Source of the DNA: Desulforapulum autotrophicum
Lineage (GTDB): Bacteria > Desulfobacterota > Desulfobacteria > Desulfobacterales > Desulfolunaceae
Length of the DNA stretch: 64,000 bases
NCBI GenBank assembly: GCA_020723285.1
Contig: DYJE01000030.1
Span: 1 to 64,000, forward strand
Direction of reading: 5' to 3'
The first letter of the stretch is position 1. The number at the start of each line of letters is the position of its first letter. The translations under genes were made by a program, and so were the position numbers. Below, piece after piece: positions 39,501 to 45,467 of the stretch. The notes under the pieces are model-generated. The model was not told the origin of the DNA, did no database searches, and was given only the letters and a program-made list of their open reading frames with translations.

Positions 39501-40915
39501 CCAAAGAAGGACTGGTGAACGCGGATAACTTCTCCATCCGGTTTGAAGGGGACTTCACGTTCCCTAAAACCATGGAATACCAGTTCATCGCCAAAGGGGA
39601 TGACAGCGTGAAAGTCTATGTGGACGGAAACCTCGTCCTTGATAACAACTGGGTTTGGTGGCAGCCCACATCCGGTTCCGCCACCGTTACCGAAGGCTCA
39701 CACCACATCAAGGTGGAATACATCGAAGTCGCGGGATGGGCCGACATCAGCCTGACCTGGGCGCCGAAAAACACCTTTGTGGGGAGGTACTGGAACAACA
39801 GGACACGGAGCGGCAACCCTGTCAAAACCTCGGACGACTCGGCTTACTTCCAGACTCCGGGCCTCTGGGAAAAATACTTCAAGACAGGGTTCGGCAATGG
39901 CAATCCTCCGGGAGTCAACTACGACAACTTCTCCGCAGTCTGGGAAGGGGCGTTTTACTTCGACGGAGGCGAATACGAATTCGTTCCGGCCTGGGATGAC
40001 GAATTTTCGTTCTGGATCGACGGAAACCTCATGGGCTCCTACAACTCGTGCTGCCGGGCGGACCTGATCACCGTCAACCTGTCCCAGGGCTGGCACACCC
40101 TTCGGATGAGTTTCGTTGAATACACCCATAACGCCGTGGTCTCCCTCAAATGGGGCAAGAAGACCAAAAACATCGTGACGGAAATCTACGGCAAGGATTA
40201 CGACGCTTCCGGCCGGCTGATTCCCATGGCGGTCAACCGGAGGACCGACATGAACAGCAACTGGGGTCATGGAGCACCGACGGGGGATGTGACGCTTGAC
40301 GGCAACAACTACACCGTGATCTGGGAAGGTGATTTCGATTTCAACGGAGCCCCCTATGAATTCGGAGCCGCCGCTGACGACAAAGTCATCGTATACGTGG
40401 ACAACGTCAAGATCATCGAATCCTACTGGTCTGACTGGAGAGTGTGGTGGTACGAGACCATCCCCATGAACGCGGGAACCCACCACGTCAAAGTGGTGTT
40501 CAACGAATACGGCGGCGGAGCCTGGGCCAACGTGAAATGGGCCCAGAAGACAGTGGACCGGTTCCACGGCATGAAATTCGACGGCGCCACCTCCGATTAC
40601 ATGATGGACGTGAACCCCGTGGGGAAATACATCGCTTACGACTGGGGCGGCGGAACACCGGGAGGACGCGGGGATGACTTCAGGATCATCTGGACCGGCG
40701 TCTTCAACTTCGACAGCGACGGCAACTACACGTTCCAGGGGAGCGTGGACGACGATCTGGTGATCTACATCGACAACGTGGAGGTTTACCACAAGGGATG
40801 CTGTGGAGCCTACAGTTTCACAAAATACCTGAGCCAAGGCCAGCATTCCATCAAGGCCGCCTTCTGGGAAGCAGGGGGAGGTGCTTCCGTATCCTTGAGT
40901 TGGAATAAAAACTAG
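30596..40915 (+). CDS. Giant multidomain lipoprotein: duplicated protease-like/propeller units, CARDB, PA14 array
   Basis: 3439 aa. The start at 30596 follows a GGGGGAGGGAG site and gives a lipoprotein signal (LLALLSGGC, Cys23). Residues about 766-826 hold Asp-rich DSDGDGYGD and an EICGDTIDNDLDGTVDEGC metal-binding motif of the MopE type. Two tandem units follow. Each has an aspartic-protease-like domain, with LLVDTGSD at residue 863 and LFDSGA at 1046 in unit 1, and LLVDTGLS at 1507 in unit 2. Each ends in a six-bladed TolB/PD40-like propeller with repeated LPGLNS. Next come a carboxypeptidase-regulatory-like domain (about 2100-2170), a CARDB-like region (about 2340-2505), a beta-rich region and five PA14-like repeats (39.0-40.9 kb). 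Probably outer-membrane-anchored and surface-exposed. Substrate unknown. Confidence 0.85.
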   Translation: MYRLVSKGFWLAVCLLALLSGGCHRGGGSSSPDIISVSGSVGNGDVAGAAIALKNSATGETVSSSVSGEDGQWTLSVERVKLAADTDFILTATHPVSGRVLRSAVSGSDILSAGYALSSNLTVISAYSEAAFLVAKAGNGQATPVPFMKYTLKLTGLKMPRSTGNPEVDALARWISGKFNGTGAESGIVYSVQLLAQIIRGRWPAVFVAGSPVTISFPQEFTELGATVSVTDFEGPEDVTVSGSTLTVSPAASEDQGEAVLKLSLGGTDLSLTLPVITLNSVSTYQETLLSGSTTPVDLGRLTIKPGAASFLVDTAIEINELDIDGFAGATIGGVTVTAAFNIELAGEPGAPVQIIFTPEEAPEPDSVVLIHIDPATKVETYIFPDSYDETSHSFTFTVNGFSPILIGTLDPSPTYSTGSVITVSDLENDSANALAFMRQISDFLGHEQNLAVISTANGEKDIIAKYLVQLSSKALSSFMALPATHASDMAALKTVMFKPQPYSLSTTSAFDAYWSIRSSLMKTLYRVTNMNFKGFDGTELSDYGTRQSKDIESDIQGSILGQRDANGRYHLPMMAYRVLKLGCTLPDNYFRNVLDSLDSKGLTEDERIDLFRNMAAWIEGYIAYKTFTAPKVYVKDSLPGTRDSLVLGARNFFGDSSWADFAGLWLGGSYPYAEDNSVSAAAYEFAAISDMLGDWADTLTYDADLLATAQTATEYPLGSSMRGRKWADKTTCFIPPEVSDEISVLENWRLYLLDLIPSVSTWYRDSDGDGYGDAASSVEASEQPSGYVVNCTDQDDTDATVYPGAPEICGDTIDNDLDGTVDEGCGSHYKGTENTFTLLRKSNSQFLLPVDVGGQTLNLLVDTGSDAIIVFADRLSPANTARISNTSISKRYVSITRTGFLAQAQVRIGAYFDDDMNIMVVTSPTSDSDPSLTAKGADGIIGLRRTQGLALGSDDALLDAPFNTLQPAVNIFELNLPPTGTATLSLGKMEILDRSRSSYIFKAKTYTFSDPVRPIDYNFADLQVPFRAKSRYGEVNTGELDVLFDSGAVSKLVLDTEVAKALGYDPTTGTWQLDGDSEIEFNLVGPANTVTLYPKFKISEISVAPFRRMGVTYEAVLGIDRWQHYVIGFSYVDYQSEGPDGTILMLFRPNMAEAFQQSLPGQALNYKTLSGLNSLGDDRFPTADEQGNTVAFQTNRPDGMGGWDIGVWKKDEGILTLPGLNSTADDADPSLSADGRYLIFHSNRSGGAGSWDIYLYDLQARSMVALPGVNTESIERTPTISADGRFLVFRSERDGGAGDSDIYMVNRETGAYVPLPGLNSDQGEYDPVVNADGTLIAFDYQDNDAEIYDPQSYLYDVTTHTLDTLAALNSTASETDSVISPDGTYYTLQTNRFHEEMGLYNRDFMVFNRSTERYELLSGLNSEFDEDGICFTGDSRNILFHSSRPGGKGGSDIYFYSLDNTSLTDFTQTRQDLPAENIDLTCDETSGVPTLKVTTAEGVELTLLVDTGLSGIILFEDRAPLGNRWGGPVSVTLPYGTLYASEQIYTQVHIGNTSAVTKMPVIASQDEYDRLVGRTDLPRVDGVIGFLGMFQNEFAPKLTLIEYSFIDGSDLNLDLEPGLSIGAAPMTDIARGQGEYMFDTAIEGYTDPVDPYNDSYTDMGVSFIAQTDTGVTTPEGRTIMLSSVLEDTLILDFEAARDLGYSSITGWGDVTTVRIIFANDDKLLPLDAGLYPVNKIQVTDLSGSNCDAVLSADRWTGDFIVSFSTIDFQSDGPSGTVSFLQLKDVYALQGDFYGSGRNYISLPGLNSSGDDIYSSVSIDGQTLAFQSNRNGHKDVFVYRIGQGLLTLPGLNSTTDDSAPTLTGDGRFVAFQSDRSGNYDVYLYDIREKTFISLPGLNTEYLERQPTISSDGKMLAYRSENPDTMNGGSDIFLYSLVTFEKVSINGAWLNTGSEEYFPLLNGDGTLISFIAFGRDDTVGDYDVYLYDLLAGHLVDLPDIVKTEGYEDGMISPDGAFLSGGQYWGSSGDIYLLERSSGELIYLPGLNTPFEEASPIVTPNAQFISFESDRPGGQGGWDIYLYQRDETDTNSYTVAEAFDQGGYVTGADGGRVSDETVYGYDRNGKLIGTTITDGGGNFTLTVPQGTLLGITFETRTGGLTVVTDDVGDDTYVPDFEAGNLKFGQVWIEDKAQAGLPSTIRFDIETTAAKYNTSVTVYLKAGNPGDIDLSAGFEPDYQLTTLTIDKLGFRGEMTDPVIKSQNDRETSVTYMPGTNNMNAHVEHTFTVPQGIPDGLYTAVFAINTFDVTTEDDEIQGEDTGDLADNFVVASASTIIGNPDKPNLRILSSKLYTNSFELPASVPLADPAAVPESHDLSLNLEVESMAQDTSLPVAITFELDVNGVKYPMAFSVDNGFGGQLKIDRQTYEETCRPEDREGYPDGDRCASLYRQEQTGKTYTLYMNADAYNALKGIKSDITCHLVVTMDPDNTIEEYEDNKADNVIILPVQFLAPEPATKAVKAVTGTYENIFNFRTGQTYGNDDFNIGYEVGPTMDYKKTEFNGMTYPYATTFNAMNDLNAKVFGYSFTPLSVGPRLNFDCSSEQAVKDSYFDYGVYVFGVKIWGQNYSMPDDYMTKNELSLWDSKDEEGNERFAKRVEKKKEKTFNVGPVPITVSGALVGELGIRGEIKYQALNKLVTEAGPFASLVGTVEGGLGVPGFCVGVGVELTLMDISLKLTPSVQILPEVPIALLEFRAPIVLSTLQGEAYLFARAFFWSYKYTVIDWDGYTYEINLFPLWYRGYGATNLYKSYYYPKDDWTGTTHLGGYEGLLHHDWGYGGPAVLNGVVDYFSAFYEGYFDFPGADEYVWGDESADYGSNYTFHVDSDDYLSILLDGEFIVTNNFGDSDYTEFVSTGFHKLMVYYKELHSPAYAKVYWTRQNQFAAFYYNNTTLTGDPVYFESTERINYKWNGESPKEGLVNADNFSIRFEGDFTFPKTMEYQFIAKGDDSVKVYVDGNLVLDNNWVWWQPTSGSATVTEGSHHIKVEYIEVAGWADISLTWAPKNTFVGRYWNNRTRSGNPVKTSDDSAYFQTPGLWEKYFKTGFGNGNPPGVNYDNFSAVWEGAFYFDGGEYEFVPAWDDEFSFWIDGNLMGSYNSCCRADLITVNLSQGWHTLRMSFVEYTHNAVVSLKWGKKTKNIVTEIYGKDYDASGRLIPMAVNRRTDMNSNWGHGAPTGDVTLDGNNYTVIWEGDFDFNGAPYEFGAAADDKVIVYVDNVKIIESYWSDWRVWWYETIPMNAGTHHVKVVFNEYGGGAWANVKWAQKTVDRFHGMKFDGATSDYMMDVNPVGKYIAYDWGGGTPGGRGDDFRIIWTGVFNFDSDGNYTFQGSVDDDLVIYIDNVEVYHKGCCGAYSFTKYLSQGQHSIKAAFWEAGGGASVSLSWNKN

Positions 40916-40943
40916 TGTAAAGTGTTTTCCCAATCGTTGAATC

Positions 40944-40985
40944 CACCCGCCTCCGATGTTCGTGCCGGAGGCGGGTGTTATTAAA
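40944..40985 (+). terminator. Terminator after the giant lipoprotein gene
   Basis: cacccgcctccg pairs perfectly with cggaggcgggtg across a 10-nt loop and is followed by the T-rich ttatt. It isolates the lipoprotein gene from the downstream HEAT-repeat gene. Confidence 0.75.
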
Positions 40986-41065
40986 ACACGGCAATAAAAT
41001 ACACGAAGGCCGGGCTTTATCCCGGCAAGATCCTGTGATTTTGTAACTTTTTTAAAACTGCCGTT

Positions 41066-41204
41066 CGCAGGTCGGGCTCACGACACGAAACCCGATCGAT
41101 TAAATCCAACAACGGTTGCATAACCTTTCAGACCGTCCGGTTTACCATCCGCAGCCCTTGATTCTGCGGAGATCCGTCGGCTTTCGTACCTCAAGCCGAC
41201 CTGC
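41066..41204. repeat. Composite BIME-like repeat, copy B
   Basis: Left palindrome cgcaggtcgggctcacgaca and right palindrome ccgtcggctttcgtacctca, facing each other across a spacer similar to that of copy A at 4-160 (shared blocks include gtttaccatccg/gtttaacatccg and tgcggag followed by ccgtcggctttcg). The 40916-41268 gap otherwise holds only the terminator and the RBS region of the next gene. Confidence 0.75.
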
Positions 41205-41268
41205 ATTTACGTACCGGAATCTTGCACATACAGACACAAACAAGACCCCTTAAAGGAACCCGCTCACG

Positions 41269-43233
41269 ATGAAGATCACGATGAATACCAGAACGTTCCT
41301 CCTTGGACTCACCACCCTCGCCGGACTCGGCCTTGCGGCGCTTGTCTTCAGCCACCTCGGCGTTTTCGGATTTTCCGGGGAATCCACACCCTTTGAAAAA
41401 ATGTCTGAAATGGCGGACTTCGTCTATGCACCGGAGCCGGGTGAAACCCTGGCCTACCGTTTTTCCCTCGATTCTGAATCCGTTCTGAGCCCTGAGATCT
41501 TTTCAGCGGGCAACAGCCACGCCCCTTCCCCGGCCGGCAAGAATGCCGACGAAACGAAACTCGCCATGAAAACCTCAGGCGACCTTTTCCTGAAATTCTA
41601 CCCGCCTGAAAACAAAGGTGGCAACATCCGCGTGGCCGGAGCCGTGGCCGATTACGAACAGACCCTCAACGACGCGACCCCTATCTATGCCAGAGCGGTG
41701 ACCTACCCCTTCGTCTTCGAAATGAACCCCAAAGGCTACCTCTCCGGATTCCGGTTCACACATGGGATCCCTGAAGAAGCGAAAAGCGTGATCTGGAACA
41801 TCCTTTACACCATGCAGACCGCCTGCCCCAAAGGCAAAGGCGACACCTGGCGAACCCGGGAAATCGACACCTCGGGCCAGTACCAGGCGAATTATTCATT
41901 CTCGCCCAAGGGGGGAAACGACAGGGAATTCACCGTAAACAAAGTCAAGGAAAAATACCTGAAATCAAACGCAGCGGACAACGACATGAACCCGCTGCTC
42001 CGGGCGTCTACTGTGCGCATCGAAGAAAGCCGGGCCGAGACCCTGGTCCCTGCCAAAGGTGCGTGGATCATCAAAACCCGACTGAAAGAATCCACGGTCA
42101 TGGAAAGCGGCAAGAAGCAGCTTGGAAAAAGCGATGTGATTTTCACTGCGGAACGGGCTGACAAACAGCCGCCCACAGCCTTCGCTGCCACATTTGGCGA
42201 GGCCCTTTCCGCATTGAGTTCCCAGCGCTGGTTCAAGGAAAAGTACAGCATCACCGATTCCATCCTCGACAAGCAAAGTCGGAATCTCGACCTCAATGAT
42301 GCGCTGAAAGTCTTCCTCGACATGCGGAAATCCCTTGCAAGCGCGGACCGGCGGAAAGCCGAAGCCTTCATGCTGAACTACCTCCGGCTTTTCCCCAAAG
42401 CGGCTTTCGACCTGATCAAGGCCATGGACGCGGACCCGAAAAAAGAGAGGTTCAGTCATGAAAACCAGCTCCTTCTCTGGCAGCTCATCGCCGAAGCAGG
42501 ACACGAGGACGCCCAGAAAGCCGTGATCGACGCCGTCACCAACACCGCATACAGCGATCTCACCCACATGCGGGCCATGGCCTATGTCCACAGCTTCGAA
42601 TACCCGGAAGATTTCATGCTCGACGCCCTGTGGAACGCCTACGGTGCCCTGGACAAACAATCATCCGACAAAACCGTCAAAGAACTGACCACCATGGCCC
42701 TCTACGCCATCGGAGGCCTGGGCAGTGTTGACAAGCTCAACGACAGCCTGAAGCCTGAGGTGGGCAAATCCCTGGTGGAGAATCTTAGAAAAACGAAAGA
42801 CACGGCGGAACAGATCACTTTGCTGGAAGCCATCGGCAACTACGGCGGTTCGGACGTGCTGAGCCAGGTCGAGCCTTATTTTTCAAGCAAAGACGAACGG
42901 GTGCGCATGGCCTCGTTCAACGCCCTGAGACGCATGGACGATCCAGCGGCTTTCGACGCGTTCACCGGACACTACGACAAGGAAACGTCCCAGAACGTGA
43001 AGTCCGCCGCTTTGAAATTACTCCCAGGCATGACCCCGTCTGAGAAAATGATGGCCTGGAGCGGCAAGGAAGTGTTAACCGTCACCGAAGCCGACGACCA
43101 GGAAGCGCTGACCAAAGTCCTTGGTGAAAACATGAAAACCTGGCCGGACAACGAGAAACATCTCCGGGCGCTTCTATCCAAAAAACCGTCCAACATGGTG
43201 AAAAAAACGGTTTACCGTTATGTCGCTCCCTGA
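41269..43233 (+). CDS. Vitellogenin-N/MTP-like exported protein with HEAT-type repeats
   Basis: 654 aa with an N-terminal signal or anchor helix (residues about 8-33). The N-terminal half is beta-rich and reproduces the order of landmarks in the lipid-transfer N-module of vitellogenin/MTP. These are ETLAYRFSLDSES, then VTYPFVFEMNPKGYLSGF, then VIWNILYTMQT (cf. NIKRGLASLFQ), then the REIDTSGQYQANYSF strand (cf. NEVDISGNCKVTY). The C-terminal half (about 340-620) is all-helical with HEAT-like pairs (VRMASFNALRRM, TLLEAIGNYGG). That combination suggests a large-lipid-transfer-protein fold acting in the periplasm, perhaps in lipid or lipoprotein handling. The likeness is read by eye and needs a profile search. 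An alternative is an unrelated HEAT-repeat protein. Confidence 0.65.
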   Translation: MKITMNTRTFLLGLTTLAGLGLAALVFSHLGVFGFSGESTPFEKMSEMADFVYAPEPGETLAYRFSLDSESVLSPEIFSAGNSHAPSPAGKNADETKLAMKTSGDLFLKFYPPENKGGNIRVAGAVADYEQTLNDATPIYARAVTYPFVFEMNPKGYLSGFRFTHGIPEEAKSVIWNILYTMQTACPKGKGDTWRTREIDTSGQYQANYSFSPKGGNDREFTVNKVKEKYLKSNAADNDMNPLLRASTVRIEESRAETLVPAKGAWIIKTRLKESTVMESGKKQLGKSDVIFTAERADKQPPTAFAATFGEALSALSSQRWFKEKYSITDSILDKQSRNLDLNDALKVFLDMRKSLASADRRKAEAFMLNYLRLFPKAAFDLIKAMDADPKKERFSHENQLLLWQLIAEAGHEDAQKAVIDAVTNTAYSDLTHMRAMAYVHSFEYPEDFMLDALWNAYGALDKQSSDKTVKELTTMALYAIGGLGSVDKLNDSLKPEVGKSLVENLRKTKDTAEQITLLEAIGNYGGSDVLSQVEPYFSSKDERVRMASFNALRRMDDPAAFDAFTGHYDKETSQNVKSAALKLLPGMTPSEKMMAWSGKEVLTVTEADDQEALTKVLGENMKTWPDNEKHLRALLSKKPSNMVKKTVYRYVAP

Positions 43234-43302
43234 TAACCAAGCGACTCGACGTTCACCGGAAATTTCAGGACCAGACTTGATCCGTAAGTGACTTTCTTTT
43301 TT

Positions 43303-43908
43303 CTAGAATTTCAACGTCACACCCCCTGAAAGTGTGGCATCGTCCCTGTCCCACTCTCCGGTGTCACGTTCTTCAAACTCGATTTCCCTGTAACGGCCCT
43401 CGATGAACAGGTATGCGTTTTTCATCAGGTAAAACCGAAGACCGGCCTGATATTCCTGAAGGGATTCCGTTTCATCGAAACTCAATGACGAAGGAGAAAA
43501 ACTGACTCCGCCATACACCTCCACCGGAACGGGTGCCGGATTGATGGACGCCGTCAGCTCGTATGAGCTTTCAATGAGGAACGCCAGTGATGATACATTG
43601 CCCTCCATCTCACCCTCTTCCGCATCAACCCTGCCGAGATATCCCTTGAAACCCAGACCAAATTTCAGTCCAGGCAACAGCTGATCGCTTCTGAAAGCCA
43701 CCAACCCATACCCCACGGTGTACTCCCCTCTGGCGTAATCGATTCCGCCACCTGCCGCAACAATTCCAAGATCCTGCTTGACCTGGAATTCAACATGGCC
43801 CATGACCGAATCGCCATTGGCCATAAGTCCCAGCTGAACCGTTTCTGCGGAAGCGTAAGTTGAAAAGAACAGAAAGCCAAACATTGGAAGAAGGAAAATC
43901 TTTTTCAT
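43303..43908 (-). CDS. YfaZ-like outer-membrane beta-barrel protein
   Basis: 201 aa. The start at 43908 gives a signal peptide (MKKIFLLPMFGFLFFSTYASA). The mature part is all amphipathic strands: VQLGLMANGDSVMGHVEF, LLPGLKFGLGFKGYLG, PVPVEVYGGVSFSPSSLSF, AYLFIEGRYREIEF. It ends in SGGVTLKF with a C-terminal Phe. This pattern matches the YfaZ family of small outer-membrane proteins of unknown function. Convergent with the HEAT-type gene, divergent from the glutaredoxin. The upstream in-frame extension to 44352 lies over the glutaredoxin gene and is discarded. Confidence 0.78.
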   Translation of the reverse strand: MKKIFLLPMFGFLFFSTYASAETVQLGLMANGDSVMGHVEFQVKQDLGIVAAGGGIDYARGEYTVGYGLVAFRSDQLLPGLKFGLGFKGYLGRVDAEEGEMEGNVSSLAFLIESSYELTASINPAPVPVEVYGGVSFSPSSLSFDETESLQEYQAGLRFYLMKNAYLFIEGRYREIEFEERDTGEWDRDDATLSGGVTLKF

Positions 43909-44028
43909 AACCCGCCTTTTTTCATATTGAATTTGTGACCATGAACACTTACCATGGTGAGGTCGAAAACGTTTACTTACTGCCACAGACCATCTAAAAA
44001 TGCAACTGCCGATTGAATTGGAGGTGTT

Positions 44029-44289
44029 ATGCTCACTGTGTATTCGGCGTTCTGGTGTCCCCATTGCATCAAAACGGAAAAGTATCTGAAGGAAAAAGGA
44101 ACTCCCTTTGAATCGGTCAACATCGAAACAGCACCGGAAGATGTGGTGCGTAAGGTGGTGGAGGTCAACGGAGGCATCGAATGGGTGGTCCCCACCCTGG
44201 AATATCACGGAAAATGGAGACCCGGAAAAGTGTTCAGACCGGCGGACCTGGAAAAAGACCTGAAAGCCATGGGCGTTCCCGGTTTCTGA
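44029..44289 (+). CDS. Glutaredoxin-like thiol-disulfide protein
   Basis: 86 aa. Strand MLTVYSAFWCPHC with active site CPHC (residues 10-13), helix, and the cis-Pro segment WVVPTLEYHGK. Length and motif fit the glutaredoxin/NrdH class. It reduces disulfides or mixed disulfides in the cytoplasm (no signal peptide). GGAGG lies 6 nt before the ATG. An all-Cys site is present here, although selC nearby made a Sec version worth checking. Confidence 0.88.
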   Translation: MLTVYSAFWCPHCIKTEKYLKEKGTPFESVNIETAPEDVVRKVVEVNGGIEWVVPTLEYHGKWRPGKVFRPADLEKDLKAMGVPGF

Positions 44290-44290
44290 C

Positions 44291-44336
44291 GAAAAAAAGG
44301 CCGGACAGGACGAACCTGGCGGCCTTGGAATACCAT
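44291..44336 (-). terminator. Terminator of the TIGR04219-like gene
   Basis: On the minus strand aaggccg-c-cagg and cctg-t-cggcctt form a near-perfect stem followed by seven T. It also separates this gene from the convergent glutaredoxin. Confidence 0.8.
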
Positions 44337-44352
44337 CAGCTGGTACATTCAA

Positions 44353-45111
44353 TCAAAAAGCGAAACCCACTTCGGCGAAAGGACCGCTCAGTTCGATGTC
44401 CGCTTCGAAATCATCCTTGTCAAGGCTGATGTCTTCATAGCGGTATCCTGCGGTGACGAAAAGAGGCCCGAAAGCGTTCAGACGCAGACGGGCGATGGCG
44501 CTCATCACATTGCCGTAGCCAAAGGAAAGGGCACGGATTTCGCCTTCGATGGCAAACGCGTCCACCGGACTGACATCGGCGGAAAGATAGAGCATGGGAA
44601 GGGGAATGGTCATATCCATGGACTCACTGGCGGAAAGGTTGGCCTCTTTCATTTCGGCTTTGGCCTGAACCACCCGGATGTTGATCCCGGCATTGACATG
44701 CAGGGTTCCCAACGTCGCGAGCCCCAGGAACGGAACGCCGTAATACAAGGCCAGATCCGCATGATCCAGAGTGAGCTTCGTTTTGGCTCCTGTTGTAAAT
44801 GTCTGATTGTCAAAAGTAAAGTTTGCCTTGGCGTCCCCTTTGAATTCCATGGGCGTCGCCATCACGTAGATCACCGGGATCACCGGAACATCCACCTTCA
44901 CCCGGCCCATGGGAAACGCTTCTTCCGAAAAGCCGAACACATCTTCAAGATCCGATTTTCCCGTTGTGTTATTGTACATGAATTTCCCCGAAGGCGACGT
45001 GTACCAGCCCCCCACGGCCGCCTCGATGTCGATCACACCCAGAAGGGCGAAAGACGACGCGGGAATGGAAAGAATAAACATAAAAAACACCATCGCTACC
45101 ATTTTTTTCAT
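44353..45111 (-). CDS. Outer-membrane beta-barrel protein, TIGR04219-like
   Basis: 252 aa. The start at 45111 has AGGAG 6 nt upstream and gives a signal peptide ending SSFA-LLG. The sequence LLGVIDIEAAVGGWYTSPSG and the closing FVTAGYRYEDISLD then FAEVGFAF are features of the barrel family usually called TIGR04219. It ends in Phe, as expected for BAM substrates. Function unknown. Monocistronic, divergent from the sensor kinase. Confidence 0.82.
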   Translation of the reverse strand: MKKMVAMVFFMFILSIPASSFALLGVIDIEAAVGGWYTSPSGKFMYNNTTGKSDLEDVFGFSEEAFPMGRVKVDVPVIPVIYVMATPMEFKGDAKANFTFDNQTFTTGAKTKLTLDHADLALYYGVPFLGLATLGTLHVNAGINIRVVQAKAEMKEANLSASESMDMTIPLPMLYLSADVSPVDAFAIEGEIRALSFGYGNVMSAIARLRLNAFGPLFVTAGYRYEDISLDKDDFEADIELSGPFAEVGFAF

Positions 45112-45467
45112 AATTGGCTCCTGTCTGTGTATTCTTGGTCTCTTTGCATGCAATTGAAGCGTTGGATGACTCGCTACGATTCTTCCCCGATCTCGGCGAA
45201 CCGTTGATGTTACAGTCAATATATATGCTACTTCCCTTGAGGGGTCAAGCATGGAGGCCGCATCAGTCCCCCATTCACCCGTGTGTAAAAGCCGGAAAAA
45301 GCACGAATATCCATTCATTATGAAAAAAACGCTATAACGAATCCGCCGCTTCTGATATATTTAATTGAAATTAACTTCCTGCTGCTGAGCTTCATCAAGA
45401 TAAACTTTCATTCAACATTTACCGCTGAAGAGTTACGGTCATCCCAAAACTCCAGGAGGCCGGCGCT
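45112..45467. other. Divergent intergenic region before the sensor kinase
   Basis: 356 nt without a gene. It must hold promoters for both directions. AT-rich stretches occur at about 45215-45230 and 45350-45375. I see no repeat element or riboswitch. Confidence 0.4.

Noticed and set aside
39698-40933. 411-codon antisense frame inside the PA14 region
   Set aside because: Shadow of the giant lipoprotein gene; no RBS, signal or domain.
41066-41204. CRISPR-like repeat pair
   Set aside because: Only two inverted palindromes with a spacer related to another genomic copy; no regular direct repeats, unique spacers or cas genes anywhere in the window.
44029-44041. Possible selenocysteine at the glutaredoxin active site, prompted by selC nearby
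   Set aside because: The site reads CPHC with ordinary TGT/TGC codons; no in-frame TGA.
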